Below, piece after piece: positions 7,996 through 17,645 of a DNA stretch of 64,000 bases. Made by a program: the position numbers and the translations under genes. The notes under the pieces were generated by a model. It searched no databases, was not told the origin of the DNA, and saw nothing but the letters and a program-made list of their open reading frames with translations. Location: contig NZ_JHYS01000006.1 of NCBI RefSeq assembly GCF_000688255.1, forward strand, positions 124,001 to 188,000. Reading direction: 5' to 3'. Each line of letters starts with the position of its first letter. Positions within the stretch are counted from its first letter, which is position 1. Source of the DNA: Simplicispira psychrophila DSM 11588 (GTDB lineage: Bacteria > Pseudomonadota > Gammaproteobacteria > Burkholderiales > Burkholderiaceae_C).

Positions 7996-9639
7996 TCAGG
8001 TGGCGTTGCGCAGGTGGCTTGGCGTCAGGGGGTCGTCTTGCTCCAGGATAGGGTAGGCGATGGAGCACAACAGCGAGTTGATGCGCCGGAAATCACTGAT
8101 CAGGTCGATGTGCAGCGAGCTGGTTTCCATGCTGGGCACTGACTGGTCGGACAAGCGCCCCAAGTGCGTAGCGGAATACGCGCGTTCGAGTTCACGAAAA
8201 CGCGTTTTTTCTTTCAGTAGCCGCTTTGCATCCTCCACGGTGTGGTTCAGGAACACGCTCATCGCCAGGCGCAGGTTGTCCATCAGACGGGCATGTAGTT
8301 CGTTGATTTCATGCATTCCCTGCTCTGAAAATTGCAGCCCCGGCTTGATTTTCTTGTCCTCGATGTCGATCAGCACGCGCTCGATGATGTCGGCGATCTG
8401 CTCCATGTTGATGGTGAAACCGATGATGTCGGTCCAGCGCCGGCCCTCACGTTCATCCAGCGTTTCACGCGGAATCTTGGTCATGTAATATTTAATGGCC
8501 GAATACAGACCATCGACCTGGTCGTCCAGGCGGCGTAAGTCTTCTGAGATCCGCAGGTCATTGGTGCGGATGACGGTGTGAATGCCTTGCAGCATGGTCT
8601 CCACAATGTCGGCCTGGTGCAATGCTTCGCGCGCTGCGCAGGAAATCGCCAGCGATGGGGTGGCCAGTGCGGACGGGTCGAGATGGCGCGGGCGGGTGTC
8701 GGTGGCGCTGGTTGCTTCGGCGGGCAGCAGGTGTGCCACGAGTTGCGCCACCGGGTTGGTCAGTCCAATACAGACCAAGCCCTTCACCACGTTGAATGCC
8801 AGGTGAAACAGCACCACCAGCGCGACATCGTTGGGCACATGGGGTTGCACATAGCGCAGCCAGGGTCCGACCAGGGGTGCCATCAGCAGGACACCGGCCA
8901 TCTTGAATACCAGGCTGCCCATCGGCACCTGGCGTGCAGCCACATTCGAGCGCAGCGTGGTCAGCACCGCCAGCAGGCCACTGCCCAGGTTGGCACCGAT
9001 CACCAGACCCAGGCCCACGCCCGCCGGAATGCCGCCCGAACCCACCAGCGTGGCCGTCAGCAGCACCGTCGCCAGGCTGGAGTAGGACACCAGGGCCAGT
9101 ACCGCGCCCATGGTGATCTCCAGCAACAGGTCGCTGGTCAAGGCGCCCAGCAAGGCGCGCACGGCCTCGGATTGCGTCAGCACGGTGGTGGCTTCAGTGA
9201 TCAGGCGCAGTGCCAGCAGCATCAGGCCCAGACCAATGAAGACGCGCCCCAGGCGTCCCACAGTGGTGTCGGGGCGCGGCACATACAGCACCACGCCGGC
9301 AAAAATGAACAGGGGTGAGAGCCACGACAGGTCGAGAGAAAACACCACCGCCATCACGCTGGTGCCGATGTCGGCACCGATCATCACCGCCAATGCGGCC
9401 GACAGCGCCATCAAGCCCTGGCCAACGAAGGCCGAGACGATCAGGGCGGTGGCGGTGCTCGACTGCACGACCGCTGTGATGCCAAGGCCCGAAAGGGCTG
9501 CCGTGAAGGGGGTGCGCACACTGCGCGAAATGATCTGGCGCAAACTGGCGCCAAACACGCGCAAGATGCCGGTGCGCACCAACTGCGTGCCCCAGACGAG
9601 GAGCGCGATGGCGGCTAAAAGATTGAGTAAGTGCTTCAT
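7996..9639 (-). CDS. Na/Pi cotransporter family protein with PhoU-like tail
   Basis: The 547-residue product has an N-terminal membrane half containing two Na/Pi-cotransporter repeats (QSSTATALIVSAF near 60 and the related S-Y-S-S-L-A-T-V near 205) with the Q-S-S signature of NptA/YjbB proteins. The C-terminal 200 residues are helical and PhoU-like (D-L-R-R-L-D-D-Q-V-D repeats). YjbB-type proteins export phosphate with sodium in the inner membrane. Together with the DUF47-pit operon at 29.2 kb it gives this genome at least two phosphate membrane systems. It lies downstream of lspA on the same strand, separated by 117 bases holding a hairpin. Confidence 0.88.
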   Translation of the reverse strand: MKHLLNLLAAIALLVWGTQLVRTGILRVFGASLRQIISRSVRTPFTAALSGLGITAVVQSSTATALIVSAFVGQGLMALSAALAVMIGADIGTSVMAVVFSLDLSWLSPLFIFAGVVLYVPRPDTTVGRLGRVFIGLGLMLLALRLITEATTVLTQSEAVRALLGALTSDLLLEITMGAVLALVSYSSLATVLLTATLVGSGGIPAGVGLGLVIGANLGSGLLAVLTTLRSNVAARQVPMGSLVFKMAGVLLMAPLVGPWLRYVQPHVPNDVALVVLFHLAFNVVKGLVCIGLTNPVAQLVAHLLPAEATSATDTRPRHLDPSALATPSLAISCAAREALHQADIVETMLQGIHTVIRTNDLRISEDLRRLDDQVDGLYSAIKYYMTKIPRETLDEREGRRWTDIIGFTINMEQIADIIERVLIDIEDKKIKPGLQFSEQGMHEINELHARLMDNLRLAMSVFLNHTVEDAKRLLKEKTRFRELERAYSATHLGRLSDQSVPSMETSSLHIDLISDFRRINSLLCSIAYPILEQDDPLTPSHLRNAT

Positions 9640-9691
9640 GAAGTGAGCCCAACACTATAGCGGGCTCACTGGCACTGTGGAATGGCCGTTG

Positions 9692-9722
9692 CCCCTATCG
9701 CGGGCGACAGCTGCGATAGGGG
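9692..9722. other. Hairpin between lspA and the Na/Pi gene
   Basis: A 10-base perfect stem (CCCCTATCGC with GCGATAGGGG) and an 11-base loop lie just past the lspA stop. There is no T-run on either side, so it may act as an mRNA end-protecting structure rather than a standard terminator. Confidence 0.5.
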
Positions 9723-9756
9723 GCTTGCGTACGCGCGTCGCCGAGGACGCAGTGCC

Positions 9757-10269
9757 TCAGCGCGCCTGCCGCACCCGCAGCAACTCGTCCAGAATCAGGC
9801 AGACCGCGCCCACGGTGATGGCAGCGTCGGCGACGTTGAAGGCCGGAAAATGCGAGCCGGCCCAATGAAAGTCGAGAAAATCGACTACATAGCCGTGCAT
9901 CAGGCGGTCCACCACGTTGCCTACGGCGCCGCCCAGGATGCTGGCCAAGGAAAACGAAAACAGTTTTTGTCCTGGGTGCGCGCGTAGTTGCCACAGCATG
10001 AACAGCGCCGCTACCACGCCAAAGCCAGTGAACAGCCAGCGCTGCCAGCCGCCGGCTTGCGCCAGAAACGAGAACGCTGCGCCGGTGTTGTGCGCACGCA
10101 CGATGTTGAAAAAGCTGGTGAGAGTGGTGGCGTCACCCAATTGATAGCGGTTCAGGATGAGGGTCTTGGTGACTTGGTCGGCTATCAGGATGACCAGCGC
10201 CCAGCCCAACCAGGGCCAGGTACTGGCACGCGTGCGGCTGGCGTCGGCGTAGGGCTTGGTGCGTGCCAT
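9757..10269 (-). CDS. lspA: Lipoprotein signal peptidase (SPase II)
   Basis: A 170-residue protein with four membrane helices. It cleaves the signal peptide of prolipoproteins after lipid attachment. The two catalytic aspartates are visible in GNVVDRL and FNVADAAI, and the N-A-G-A-F motif appears as HNTGAAFS. Its ATG directly follows the ileS TAA (TAAATG), the usual ileS-lspA arrangement. The several lipoproteins of this window (NlpD and the two at 44.9-46.2 kb) would be its substrates. Confidence 0.97.
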   Translation of the reverse strand: MARTKPYADASRTRASTWPWLGWALVILIADQVTKTLILNRYQLGDATTLTSFFNIVRAHNTGAAFSFLAQAGGWQRWLFTGFGVVAALFMLWQLRAHPGQKLFSFSLASILGGAVGNVVDRLMHGYVVDFLDFHWAGSHFPAFNVADAAITVGAVCLILDELLRVRQAR

Positions 10270-13134
10270 TTACGCGTGCTCCCGATGTTCGCCAGCACCA
10301 AACAGATTGCTGGTGCAGCGGTTGCACAGCGTCGGATGGGCGGCATCGTGGCCGACATCGGCACGGTAATGCCAGCAGCGCTCGCACTTTGGGTCTGAAC
10401 TGGCTGTAACGCTTGCCTGTAATGCGCTTTCAGCTACTAATTCAATAGTAGAGGTGATGAAGACGAACTTCAGATCGTCGCCCAGGCTGGCCAGCAGGGC
10501 ATGGTCTTCGGGCGCCACCGTCAGCTGCACGTTGGCCTGCAGCGAAGCGCCGACTTGGCCTTGGGCGCGCAGGGTTTCAATGTCCTTGTTGACTACGTCG
10601 CGGATGGCGCGGATACGGCTCCACTTGGCCAGCAGGCCGTCGTCGGGCTGGCCCAGTGCCTGGAATTTCTCGATGAAGATCGAATCTTTACCGCCAAACA
10701 CTTTCCACGCCTCTTCCGCCGTGAAGCTGAGGAACGGCGCCATCCAGCGCAGCATGGCGTGTGTGATCTGGTGCAGCGCGGTCTGCGCGCTGCGCCGTGC
10801 CAGGCTGCCGGGGGCGGTGGTGTAGAGGCGGTCTTTCAGGATGTCGAGGTAGAAACCGCCCAGGTCTTCCGAGCAGTACAGCTGCAACTTGGCGACCACG
10901 GGGTGGAATTCGTACACCTTGTACTGCGCCAGGACGTCGGCCTGGAACTGCGCCGCGCGCACCAGCGCGTAGCGGTCGATCTCCAGCATCTGCTCAAACG
11001 GCACCGCATCCTGCGCTGGGTTGAAATCGCTGACGTTGGCCAGCAAAAAGCGCAGCGTGTTGCGGATACGGCGGTAGGCATCGACCACGCGCGCCAGGAT
11101 CTTGTCGTCGCCGGCAATGTCGCCCGAATAGTCGGATGCTGCCACCCACAGGCGGATGATTTCCGCGCCGAGCTTTTTGTTGATGTCTTGCGGGTCGATG
11201 CCGTTGCCGAGCGACTTGCTCATCTTGCGGCCCTGGCTGTCCACCGTAAAACCGTGTGTCAGCAGGCCACGGTAGGGCGCGCGGCCTTCCAGGGCGCTGG
11301 CCAGCAGCAGCGAACTGTGGAACCAGCCGCGGTGCTGGTCGTGGCCTTCGAGGTACAGGTCGGCCTCGGGGCCGCTGTCGTGGTGCGTGCCGGCGTGCGA
11401 GCCGCGCAGCACATGGCTGAAGGTCGAGCCCGAGTCAAACCACACTTCCAGAATGTCGGTGCTCTTGGTGTAGTGCTGCGCCTCTTCTGCGCCCAGAATC
11501 TCTGCAACGGTGACGCGGCTCCAGGCCTCGATGCCGCCTTGTTCGACGATGTCGGCGGCTTGATCCAGGATTTCCATGGTGCGTGGGTGCAGCTCACCGC
11601 TGTCCTTGTGCAAAAAGAACGGAATCGGCACGCCCCAGCTGCGCTGGCGCGAGATGCACCAGTCGGGCCGGCCAGCGATCATGTCGTGCAGGCGCGTCTT
11701 GCCGTTTTCTGGGTAGAAGCTGGTGTGCTGGATGGCTTTCAGCGCGGTTTGGCGCAGCGTCTCAGGCGCTTTGTCTTTGGTGAACACGCCTTCACCCTCG
11801 TCCATGCGGATAAACCACTGCGCGGCGGCGCGGTAGATCACCGGCGTCTTGTGGCGCCAGCAATGCGGGTAGCTGTGGGTGATGGTCTCCGTCGCCATCA
11901 GGCGCTCGGCGGCGCGCAGCGTGTCGATGATGACCGGGCAGGCCTTCCAGATGTGCTGGCCGCCAAACAGTGGAAAGTCAGCGGCGTAGGTGCCGTTGCC
12001 CTGCACCGGGTTGAGGATGTCGTCGTACGCCAGACCGTGTGCCACGCAGGTGTTGAAGTCGTCCACACCATAGGCGGGCGAGGAATGCACGATGCCGGTG
12101 CCGTCGCTGGCGGTGGCGTAGTCGGCCAGATGCACCGGCGACAGGCGCCGGTAGCCGTGGCTGCCGTTCTCGCTGGTCACGTCGTACAGCGGGTGCTCAA
12201 AATGCAGACCGTCCAGCGCGCTGCCGGGGGCCGTGGCCAGCACCGTGCCTTCCAGGCCCCAGCGCACCAAGCAGCTGTCGACCAGCGTTTCTGCCACGAT
12301 GAACAGACCGCGCGCCGTGTCCACCAATGCGTAGGGCAGTTCGGGGTTCAGGTTCAGCGCCTGGTTGGCAGGAATCGTCCAAGCGGTGGTCGTCCAGATC
12401 ACGGCAAAGGCGTCTTTGCTCAGCGATGGCAAGCCAAAAGCTTCTGCCAGACGCGCCGGCTTGTGCGCTTTGAAGGCCACGTCCAGCGTCTGGCTTTGCT
12501 TGTCTTGGTATTCGATTTCAAACTCGGCCAGCGAGCTGCCGCAGTCAAAGCACCAGTACACGGGTTTGAGGCCGCGATAGACAAAGCCGCGCTCGATCAC
12601 GCGTTTGAAGGCGCGGATTTCGCCGGCCTCGTTGGCGAAATTCATGGTCTTGTAGGGGTTGTCCCATTCGGCCAGCACGCCCAGGCGCTTGAAGTCCTGC
12701 ATCTGCTGCGCGATCTGCTCGGTGGCGTAGGCGCGGCTTTTGGCCTGCATGTCATCACGGCTCAGTTTGCGGCCGTATTTTTTCTCGATGGCGTTCTCGA
12801 TCGGCAGGCCGTGGCAGTCCCAGCCGGGCACGTACAGCGCGTCAAAGCCTTCCAGTTGGCGCGCCTTGACGATCATGTCCTTCAAGATTTTATTGACTGC
12901 GTGGCCCATGTGGATCTGGCCGTTGGCGTAGGGCGGGCCGTCGTGCAGAATGAATTTGGGGGCGCCGCAGCGCGCTGCGCGCAGGCGTTTGTACAGGCCT
13001 TGGTCTTCCCATTCCTGGACCCAGCCGGGCTCGCGCTTGGGCAGATCGCCGCGCATCGGGAACGGGGTGTCGGGCAGGTTCAGGGTGCTGCGGTAATCCG
13101 TAGCGGCAGGACTGGTGTTTTGGGTGTCGGACAT
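10270..13134 (-). CDS. ileS: Isoleucyl-tRNA synthetase
   Basis: A 954-residue class I synthetase. The HIGH motif reads HMGH at 75-78 and KMSKS is at about 637-641, with W-D-C-H-G-L-P nearby. The CP1 editing domain occupies the centre, and the C-terminal zinc module has a CERCW cysteine pair and an LCNRC pair. I start at MSDTQN; an upstream in-frame extension to 13320 has no family similarity. Residues near 895-911, just before the zinc module, read as an in-frame copy of the palindromic repeat. It sits between ribF and lspA, the standard order. Confidence 0.97.
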   Translation of the reverse strand: MSDTQNTSPAATDYRSTLNLPDTPFPMRGDLPKREPGWVQEWEDQGLYKRLRAARCGAPKFILHDGPPYANGQIHMGHAVNKILKDMIVKARQLEGFDALYVPGWDCHGLPIENAIEKKYGRKLSRDDMQAKSRAYATEQIAQQMQDFKRLGVLAEWDNPYKTMNFANEAGEIRAFKRVIERGFVYRGLKPVYWCFDCGSSLAEFEIEYQDKQSQTLDVAFKAHKPARLAEAFGLPSLSKDAFAVIWTTTAWTIPANQALNLNPELPYALVDTARGLFIVAETLVDSCLVRWGLEGTVLATAPGSALDGLHFEHPLYDVTSENGSHGYRRLSPVHLADYATASDGTGIVHSSPAYGVDDFNTCVAHGLAYDDILNPVQGNGTYAADFPLFGGQHIWKACPVIIDTLRAAERLMATETITHSYPHCWRHKTPVIYRAAAQWFIRMDEGEGVFTKDKAPETLRQTALKAIQHTSFYPENGKTRLHDMIAGRPDWCISRQRSWGVPIPFFLHKDSGELHPRTMEILDQAADIVEQGGIEAWSRVTVAEILGAEEAQHYTKSTDILEVWFDSGSTFSHVLRGSHAGTHHDSGPEADLYLEGHDQHRGWFHSSLLLASALEGRAPYRGLLTHGFTVDSQGRKMSKSLGNGIDPQDINKKLGAEIIRLWVAASDYSGDIAGDDKILARVVDAYRRIRNTLRFLLANVSDFNPAQDAVPFEQMLEIDRYALVRAAQFQADVLAQYKVYEFHPVVAKLQLYCSEDLGGFYLDILKDRLYTTAPGSLARRSAQTALHQITHAMLRWMAPFLSFTAEEAWKVFGGKDSIFIEKFQALGQPDDGLLAKWSRIRAIRDVVNKDIETLRAQGQVGASLQANVQLTVAPEDHALLASLGDDLKFVFITSTIELVAESALQASVTASSDPKCERCWHYRADVGHDAAHPTLCNRCTSNLFGAGEHREHA
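10401..10452 (-). repeat. Palindromic element copy 2, in frame inside ileS
   Basis: Read on the minus strand, the copy contains TTAGTAGCTGAAAGCGC and then CAGGCAAGCGTTACAGCC, matching the intergenic copies. It encodes about 17 residues ([15 protein letters not shown] core) in the same forward frame used in the SDR and lolA. Confidence 0.75.
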
Positions 13135-13150
13135 GGCGAATTCTTCGGGG

Positions 13151-13176
13151 GCTTTAACAAGCTCAGCCCGAACGCC
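13151..13176 (-). repeat. Short 'GTTCGGGCTGAGCTTGT' type repeat
   Basis: On the minus strand this reads GTTCGGGCTGAGCTTGTTA, close to the widespread proteobacterial repeat GTTCGCCCTGAGCTTGTCGA. Only one copy was noticed here, in the 103-base gap between ribF and ileS. Confidence 0.45.
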
Positions 13177-13237
13177 AGAGCGCCCGGGGGCCTTAATAGG
13201 GGTGAGGGAGGGGCGATGTTGGCGGTGCGCCAACGCG

Positions 13238-14272
13238 TCAAATTCGGTCGTGCGTGGTTTGGCGGCGGGTTTCGGCGTGGGTTTTGAACCAAGCGCGCGC
13301 ATTGGCACCATCGCGGGCAATGCCAGTCGTGAGGGCGTCGAGGCTGTCGTATTTCAGCTCGTCGTGCAGTTTGTGCAGCAGTTCCACACGGATGATTTTA
13401 CCGTAGGCCCCCTCCGCGCCCAGGTGGGCCGGCCATTCGAGGCAATGCGTTTCCAGCAGCACCCGCCCACCGTTTAGATCCTGTGCGTCTAGCGAGGGGC
13501 GCACGCCCAGGTTGGCAACACCTTGCAGGGGCACGGCGCTTAGCCCGTGCACATGGACGGCAAAAATGCCGCTGGCGGCGGGCTTCCAATGGGCAAAGCG
13601 CAGATTCAGCGTGCGAAAGCCATCGCCCGCCCCGGCGCTGCTGGCGCCCAGGGCGCGCCCAAGCTTGCGTCCGTGGACGACGTGGCCCGAGATGGCATAG
13701 GGCCGCCCGAGCAATTGCCCCGCCGCCGCCATGTCGCCGGCCGCCAGCGCCGCGCGCACCGCTGAACTGGAGACGCGCAGGCCGCCTTCGGTATAGCTGT
13801 CCATGCGCCCGACGGTGAATCCCTGCGCCTGTCCGCTGGCCTGCAGCAGTGCACTATCGCCGGCGCGCTGGGCGCCAAAGCGAAAGTCGTCGCCCACCAG
13901 CACATAGCGCGCGCCCAGGCCACGTACGAGCACCTCATCGATAAAAGCCTGCGCCGGCTGCGCTGCCAAGCGGGCGTTGAAGGGCAGCACCACCGCCTGC
14001 TGCACGCCGCAGTGCGCCAGCTCGGTCAGCTTGTCGCGCAGCGTGCCAATGCGCGCCGGTGCCAGCGCCGGTTTGTTCAGCGCGGCGGCAAAATAGTCGC
14101 GTGGGTGGGGCTCAAAGGTGAGTGCGCAACTGACCACACCGCGTTGCTGCGCCTCGCTGCCTAGCAGCGCCAGCATGGCCTGGTGGCCGCGGTGCACGCC
14201 GTCAAAATTACCAATCGTGAGGGCGCAGCCGGGGGCGATCCCGGGGTGCTGCAAGCCGCGAAAAATTTGCAT
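13238..14272 (-). CDS. ribF: Bifunctional riboflavin kinase / FAD synthetase
   Basis: A 344-residue cytoplasmic enzyme converting riboflavin to FMN and then FAD. The N-terminal adenylyltransferase domain has [13 protein letters not shown] at about 19-31 and SSSAVRAAL near 167. The C-terminal kinase domain has the G-V-A-N-L-G-V-R-P motif near 257. The length is slightly above the usual 310-330 residues because of a loop reading [13 protein letters not shown] and a basic tail. It precedes ileS-lspA, as in most proteobacteria. Confidence 0.96.
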   Translation of the reverse strand: MQIFRGLQHPGIAPGCALTIGNFDGVHRGHQAMLALLGSEAQQRGVVSCALTFEPHPRDYFAAALNKPALAPARIGTLRDKLTELAHCGVQQAVVLPFNARLAAQPAQAFIDEVLVRGLGARYVLVGDDFRFGAQRAGDSALLQASGQAQGFTVGRMDSYTEGGLRVSSSAVRAALAAGDMAAAGQLLGRPYAISGHVVHGRKLGRALGASSAGAGDGFRTLNLRFAHWKPAASGIFAVHVHGLSAVPLQGVANLGVRPSLDAQDLNGGRVLLETHCLEWPAHLGAEGAYGKIIRVELLHKLHDELKYDSLDALTTGIARDGANARAWFKTHAETRRQTTHDRI

Positions 14273-14447
14273 GGGTCGTTATCTTTTTAATAGCACATAG
14301 CGCACGGCCATCAAGCGCCAGACAGCGTTCAGACCTGAAAACAGCGTATATTGTGACGCACCTGCAGAGCGCGCCATACGCGCGCGTCTTGGAGGCAGGC
14401 AGTCCACGTTCCATTCCTTGTGTGCAATTTGTTCCAGGAGGTGAGTT

Positions 14448-15005
14448 GTGAAGGTCTTGAAAGTCTCAGCCCAGGGGGTGCCCCAGTCTTGGATATCGCT
14501 GGAGCAGGCGGTCATCCACAGCGCTGCGGGCGATGTGCGCTGGGTGGCGGGCAGTGAAGTGGCGGTGTTCCATGGCGGCCACAACGCCATCACCGGGCTG
14601 CAGTCGGTCATTGCCGTCAACAGCATCATCGGCACCCGGGGCATGTCCCGCTTCAATCCGTTTGACCTCACGCCCAACCTGGCTAACAACAAACTGTTTG
14701 CACGCGATCGCAATGTGTGCGCTTATTGCGGTGGCGACTACGACGAGTATGACCTGACGCGCGAACATATCGTGCCGCTGGCGCACAAGGGGCCGGATCA
14801 CTGGATGAACGTCGTCACCGCCTGCCGTGCGTGCAACCACCGCAAGGGCGCACGCACGCCGGAGCAAGCCCACATGCCGCTGCTGTACGCGCCTTACCAG
14901 CCCAGCCTGTGGGAAGACTTCATCTTGCGCAACCGCCGCATCCTGAGCGACCAGATGGAGTTTTTGGCCGCCCACTTGCCGCGCTCATCGCGTCTGCTGA
15001 ATTAG
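14448..15005 (+). CDS. HNH endonuclease-fold protein
   Basis: A 185-residue protein whose C-terminal half is a clear HNH domain: CAYCG at 91-95, then the HIVP motif with the metal-site His, then CRACNHRKG. The N-terminal part has a W-I-S-L-E-Q-A-V pattern often seen in small stand-alone HNH proteins of beta- and gammaproteobacteria. Whether it cuts DNA in vivo is not known; no restriction or phage genes are near. The start is GTG with a good upstream site (CCAGGAGGTGAG). Confidence 0.88.
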   Translation: MKVLKVSAQGVPQSWISLEQAVIHSAAGDVRWVAGSEVAVFHGGHNAITGLQSVIAVNSIIGTRGMSRFNPFDLTPNLANNKLFARDRNVCAYCGGDYDEYDLTREHIVPLAHKGPDHWMNVVTACRACNHRKGARTPEQAHMPLLYAPYQPSLWEDFILRNRRILSDQMEFLAAHLPRSSRLLN

Positions 15006-15112
15006 CCGGCCACAGCGTCCGGTAAAAAATCGCGGGTTTTCCAGCTGCTCCCTGTCAATACTGAGGTGTGCGTGCTCCAATCAGGGTTTTCCCTAGTCCA
15101 CTTCCCTTTCGC

Positions 15113-16054
15113 ATGATCGTTCGTGACCGTCCTCCTGGCCTGCATCTGTTTTGGTTGCTGCGCGGCTCCGTGCTGCACCGCATCCGTACCACCCTGATTC
15201 TCAACACCGTGCTGGCCACCTTGGTGACCCTCGTCCACGGCAATCTGTTCACGATCAAGATCACGCTGACGGCCATTCCGTTCACGCTGATCGGCTTGCC
15301 TTTGGCGATTTTTTTGGGCTTTCGCAACACCACGGCGTACGACCGTTACTGGGAGGGGCGCAAGTTGTGGGGTGAACTGGTGCTGCGCATGCGTTCGCTG
15401 TCGCGCCAGTGCCAGACCCTGATCCAGTTGCCAGAGCCAGTGGCTGGGCAAACGCGTGACGACGACGTGCGCGTGCGCATGGTGCACCGCGCCATTGCTT
15501 TTGCCCATGCGCTGCGCCTGCAACTGCGCGGCGAAAAAGACGATGCCGTACTGCAGCGCTGGACCACGGCGGCAGAGTTTGCCCGGATTCGCAGCACCAC
15601 CAATCCCGCTGATGCGCTGATGCTGGCCATGGGGCGCGATTTGGGCGAATGCGTGCGCCAAGGCCAGATTGCTCCCTGTCTGGCGGCGCCCATTGACCAG
15701 ACGCTGTCCGCCCTGACCGCTGCGGCAGCCTCGTGCGAGCGCATCAAGCACACGCCGATTCCGTTCTCCTACACGCTGCTGTTGCACCGCACGGCGTACA
15801 TGTACTGCTTTTTGCTGCCCTTTGGCTTGGTCGATACCACCGGCTTCATGACGCCGTTTGTTGTCGTCATCGTCGCCTACACCTTCTTTGGTCTGGACGC
15901 TCTGGGCGACGAGATCGAGGAGCCGTTTGGCATGGAAACCAATGACCTGCCGCTCGATACGCTATGCCGGTCGATTGAAATCAGTCTATTGGAATCGCTG
16001 GGTGAAACCGAACTGCCCCAGCCGCTGCAGCCGGTGAATTTTCAGTTGACCTGA
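15113..16054 (+). CDS. Bestrophin-like chloride channel family protein
   Basis: A 313-residue membrane protein. The start R-D-R-P-P-G-L-H-L-F-W and the later LPLAIFLGFRNTTAYDRYWEG are signatures of the bacterial bestrophin (YneE) family. F-F-G-L-D-A-L-G-D-E-I-E-E-P-F-G near the end is the conserved acidic cluster. The family forms anion channels in the inner membrane. I start at the ATG giving MIVRDRPP; a longer frame opens at 15068 (GTG) with poor similarity. Confidence 0.9.
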   Translation: MIVRDRPPGLHLFWLLRGSVLHRIRTTLILNTVLATLVTLVHGNLFTIKITLTAIPFTLIGLPLAIFLGFRNTTAYDRYWEGRKLWGELVLRMRSLSRQCQTLIQLPEPVAGQTRDDDVRVRMVHRAIAFAHALRLQLRGEKDDAVLQRWTTAAEFARIRSTTNPADALMLAMGRDLGECVRQGQIAPCLAAPIDQTLSALTAAAASCERIKHTPIPFSYTLLLHRTAYMYCFLLPFGLVDTTGFMTPFVVVIVAYTFFGLDALGDEIEEPFGMETNDLPLDTLCRSIEISLLESLGETELPQPLQPVNFQLT

Positions 16055-16089
16055 TCACTCACCAGTCCGCCGGGCGACCTGTTTGTTGC

Positions 16090-17406
16090 TCAGGCCGGCT
16101 TGTGCGCCGTCACCACAAAACCGTGCACCGGCACAGCGTTTTCGTGGCGCAGCACGGTGTCCTCGATTTCGACTGGAGCAAACCCGGCCGCGTCGCACAG
16201 CGCCTGGATGTGGCTGCGCTGGTGGGCGTAGCGACCTGAGGGCAACAGCACCAGCGCCGGCCCGTCTTCGGGTGCAGCTTCGCAGGAGAACACCAACTGC
16301 CCACCCGGCGTCAGAATGCGCAGCGCATTCGGAATCGCCTGGGCCATGTCGCCGGCGTAGATAAATACATCCAGCGCCGCCAGCACCTGGTAGAGCGAGG
16401 CGGGCGTGTCTTCCAGCGCGTCGAGCAGATTGGCGTGGTGAAAGCGGTCGTAGACGTTGTGGCGTGCGGCCTGTTCGATCATGCCTTTGGAAATGTCCAC
16501 GCCTACCAACGCACCGTCCAAGCGGCCCAGGCACACGCCTAGCAGACCGGTGCCGCAGCCCAGGTCCAGTAGGTTGATTTTCTTGTGCGGGTAGCGGGCA
16601 ATGATCTTGTCGGCCACCTGCTTGGGCAACTGGTATTTCAGGGTGCGCACCATGTGCTGGTCGTACAACTCGGCCATGCTGTCGAACAGGCTGCGGTTCA
16701 GCTCGGGCGGCTGGTGCGCCGGTGTGGCGCCGTGCGCCAGCGCGTTGTAGTAGGCATAGACCGAATCGCCCGGGGCCAGCTCCAGCAGCGTCATGGTGTC
16801 TTTTAGGGCGCGGGTTGGTTGGCCTTGGGCCACCAGCACATGTACGCGGCCCATCAAGGCCTCGGCATCTTGCGGGTTCTGGTCAATCAGTGCGTCCCAC
16901 AGTTCCAGTGCTGGTGCGTACTGGCCCAGATTGCCCAGATCGCGTGCCAGCAGGCGGCGCAGCGCGGCGTCGTTCGGCACCAGCTCCAGCCCACGGCGCA
17001 GGTGGCGCACAGCCATCTCCAGGTGGCTGGCGCGGTGCGCGATATCGATCACGCCGGCCAACACCTGCAGGTTCTTCGGCTCCAGAGCGGCGACCTTTTC
17101 AGCGGTTTCTACCGCCTCTTTGAACTGGTTCTGCCGTGCCAGCAACAGCGCCAGCTCCAGCAGGCCCGGCCCCCAGCCGGGCGCCAGGGCGACGCTGCGG
17201 CGCAAGGCCTCGAAAGCGCCGGGGATGTTGCCTGATTTTTCTGCCATCAAGCCGGCCAGCATGAACACCCGCGGGTCGTTGGGGTTGTGCTTTTGGGCTT
17301 TGTTCAGCGTCAGGGCTGCGCCTTTCAGATCGCCCTGGGCGATTTTTGTGCGGGCGGTTTCAAGGTGTTGGCGATTGGGATCGACGGCAGTGGGGATGGC
17401 GCTCAT
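16090..17406 (-). CDS. TPR-repeat methyltransferase
   Basis: A 438-residue protein. Residues about 1-215 form helical TPR-like repeats with alternating alanine-rich pairs. The C-terminal 200 residues are a class I SAM-dependent methyltransferase with motif I NLLDLGCGTGLLG and the acidic VGVDIS at motif II. The substrate is unknown; this fused architecture often acts on protein or lipid substrates bound by the TPR part. The start is the ATG giving MSAIPTA; the frame extends upstream without similarity. Confidence 0.85.
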   Translation of the reverse strand: MSAIPTAVDPNRQHLETARTKIAQGDLKGAALTLNKAQKHNPNDPRVFMLAGLMAEKSGNIPGAFEALRRSVALAPGWGPGLLELALLLARQNQFKEAVETAEKVAALEPKNLQVLAGVIDIAHRASHLEMAVRHLRRGLELVPNDAALRRLLARDLGNLGQYAPALELWDALIDQNPQDAEALMGRVHVLVAQGQPTRALKDTMTLLELAPGDSVYAYYNALAHGATPAHQPPELNRSLFDSMAELYDQHMVRTLKYQLPKQVADKIIARYPHKKINLLDLGCGTGLLGVCLGRLDGALVGVDISKGMIEQAARHNVYDRFHHANLLDALEDTPASLYQVLAALDVFIYAGDMAQAIPNALRILTPGGQLVFSCEAAPEDGPALVLLPSGRYAHQRSHIQALCDAAGFAPVEIEDTVLRHENAVPVHGFVVTAHKPA

Positions 17407-17645
17407 GTGGACACGTGAAAATGGGGTGGTGAAAGGAAGCCGCGGCGGCGCCGTTTCAAGGGCGCGGCGGTACCGGAAGAGGCGAGGGCGGCAGGAAAAA
17501 CGCCGCAGATGCACAGTGCACCGCAGCGCTGGATTATCCGGGATTCAGCCGCCGCCCTGGGCTGGCTGGTAGGCGCAGTGCTCCTGCGGAGCAGCCGGTG
17601 GTGCTCAAAGGTGGGGCGGTTGTGGCAGAAGGCAAGTGCCTGTGC

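Noticed and set aside
10501-13287. A 928-codon open frame opposite ileS
   Set aside because: It mirrors the ileS coding strand, has no start signals or recognisable motifs, and comes from codon bias in GC-rich DNA.
14285-14300. TTTTTAATAGCACATAGCGCA upstream of ribF
   Set aside because: A partial left arm without the right arm; may be a remnant but too weak to list.
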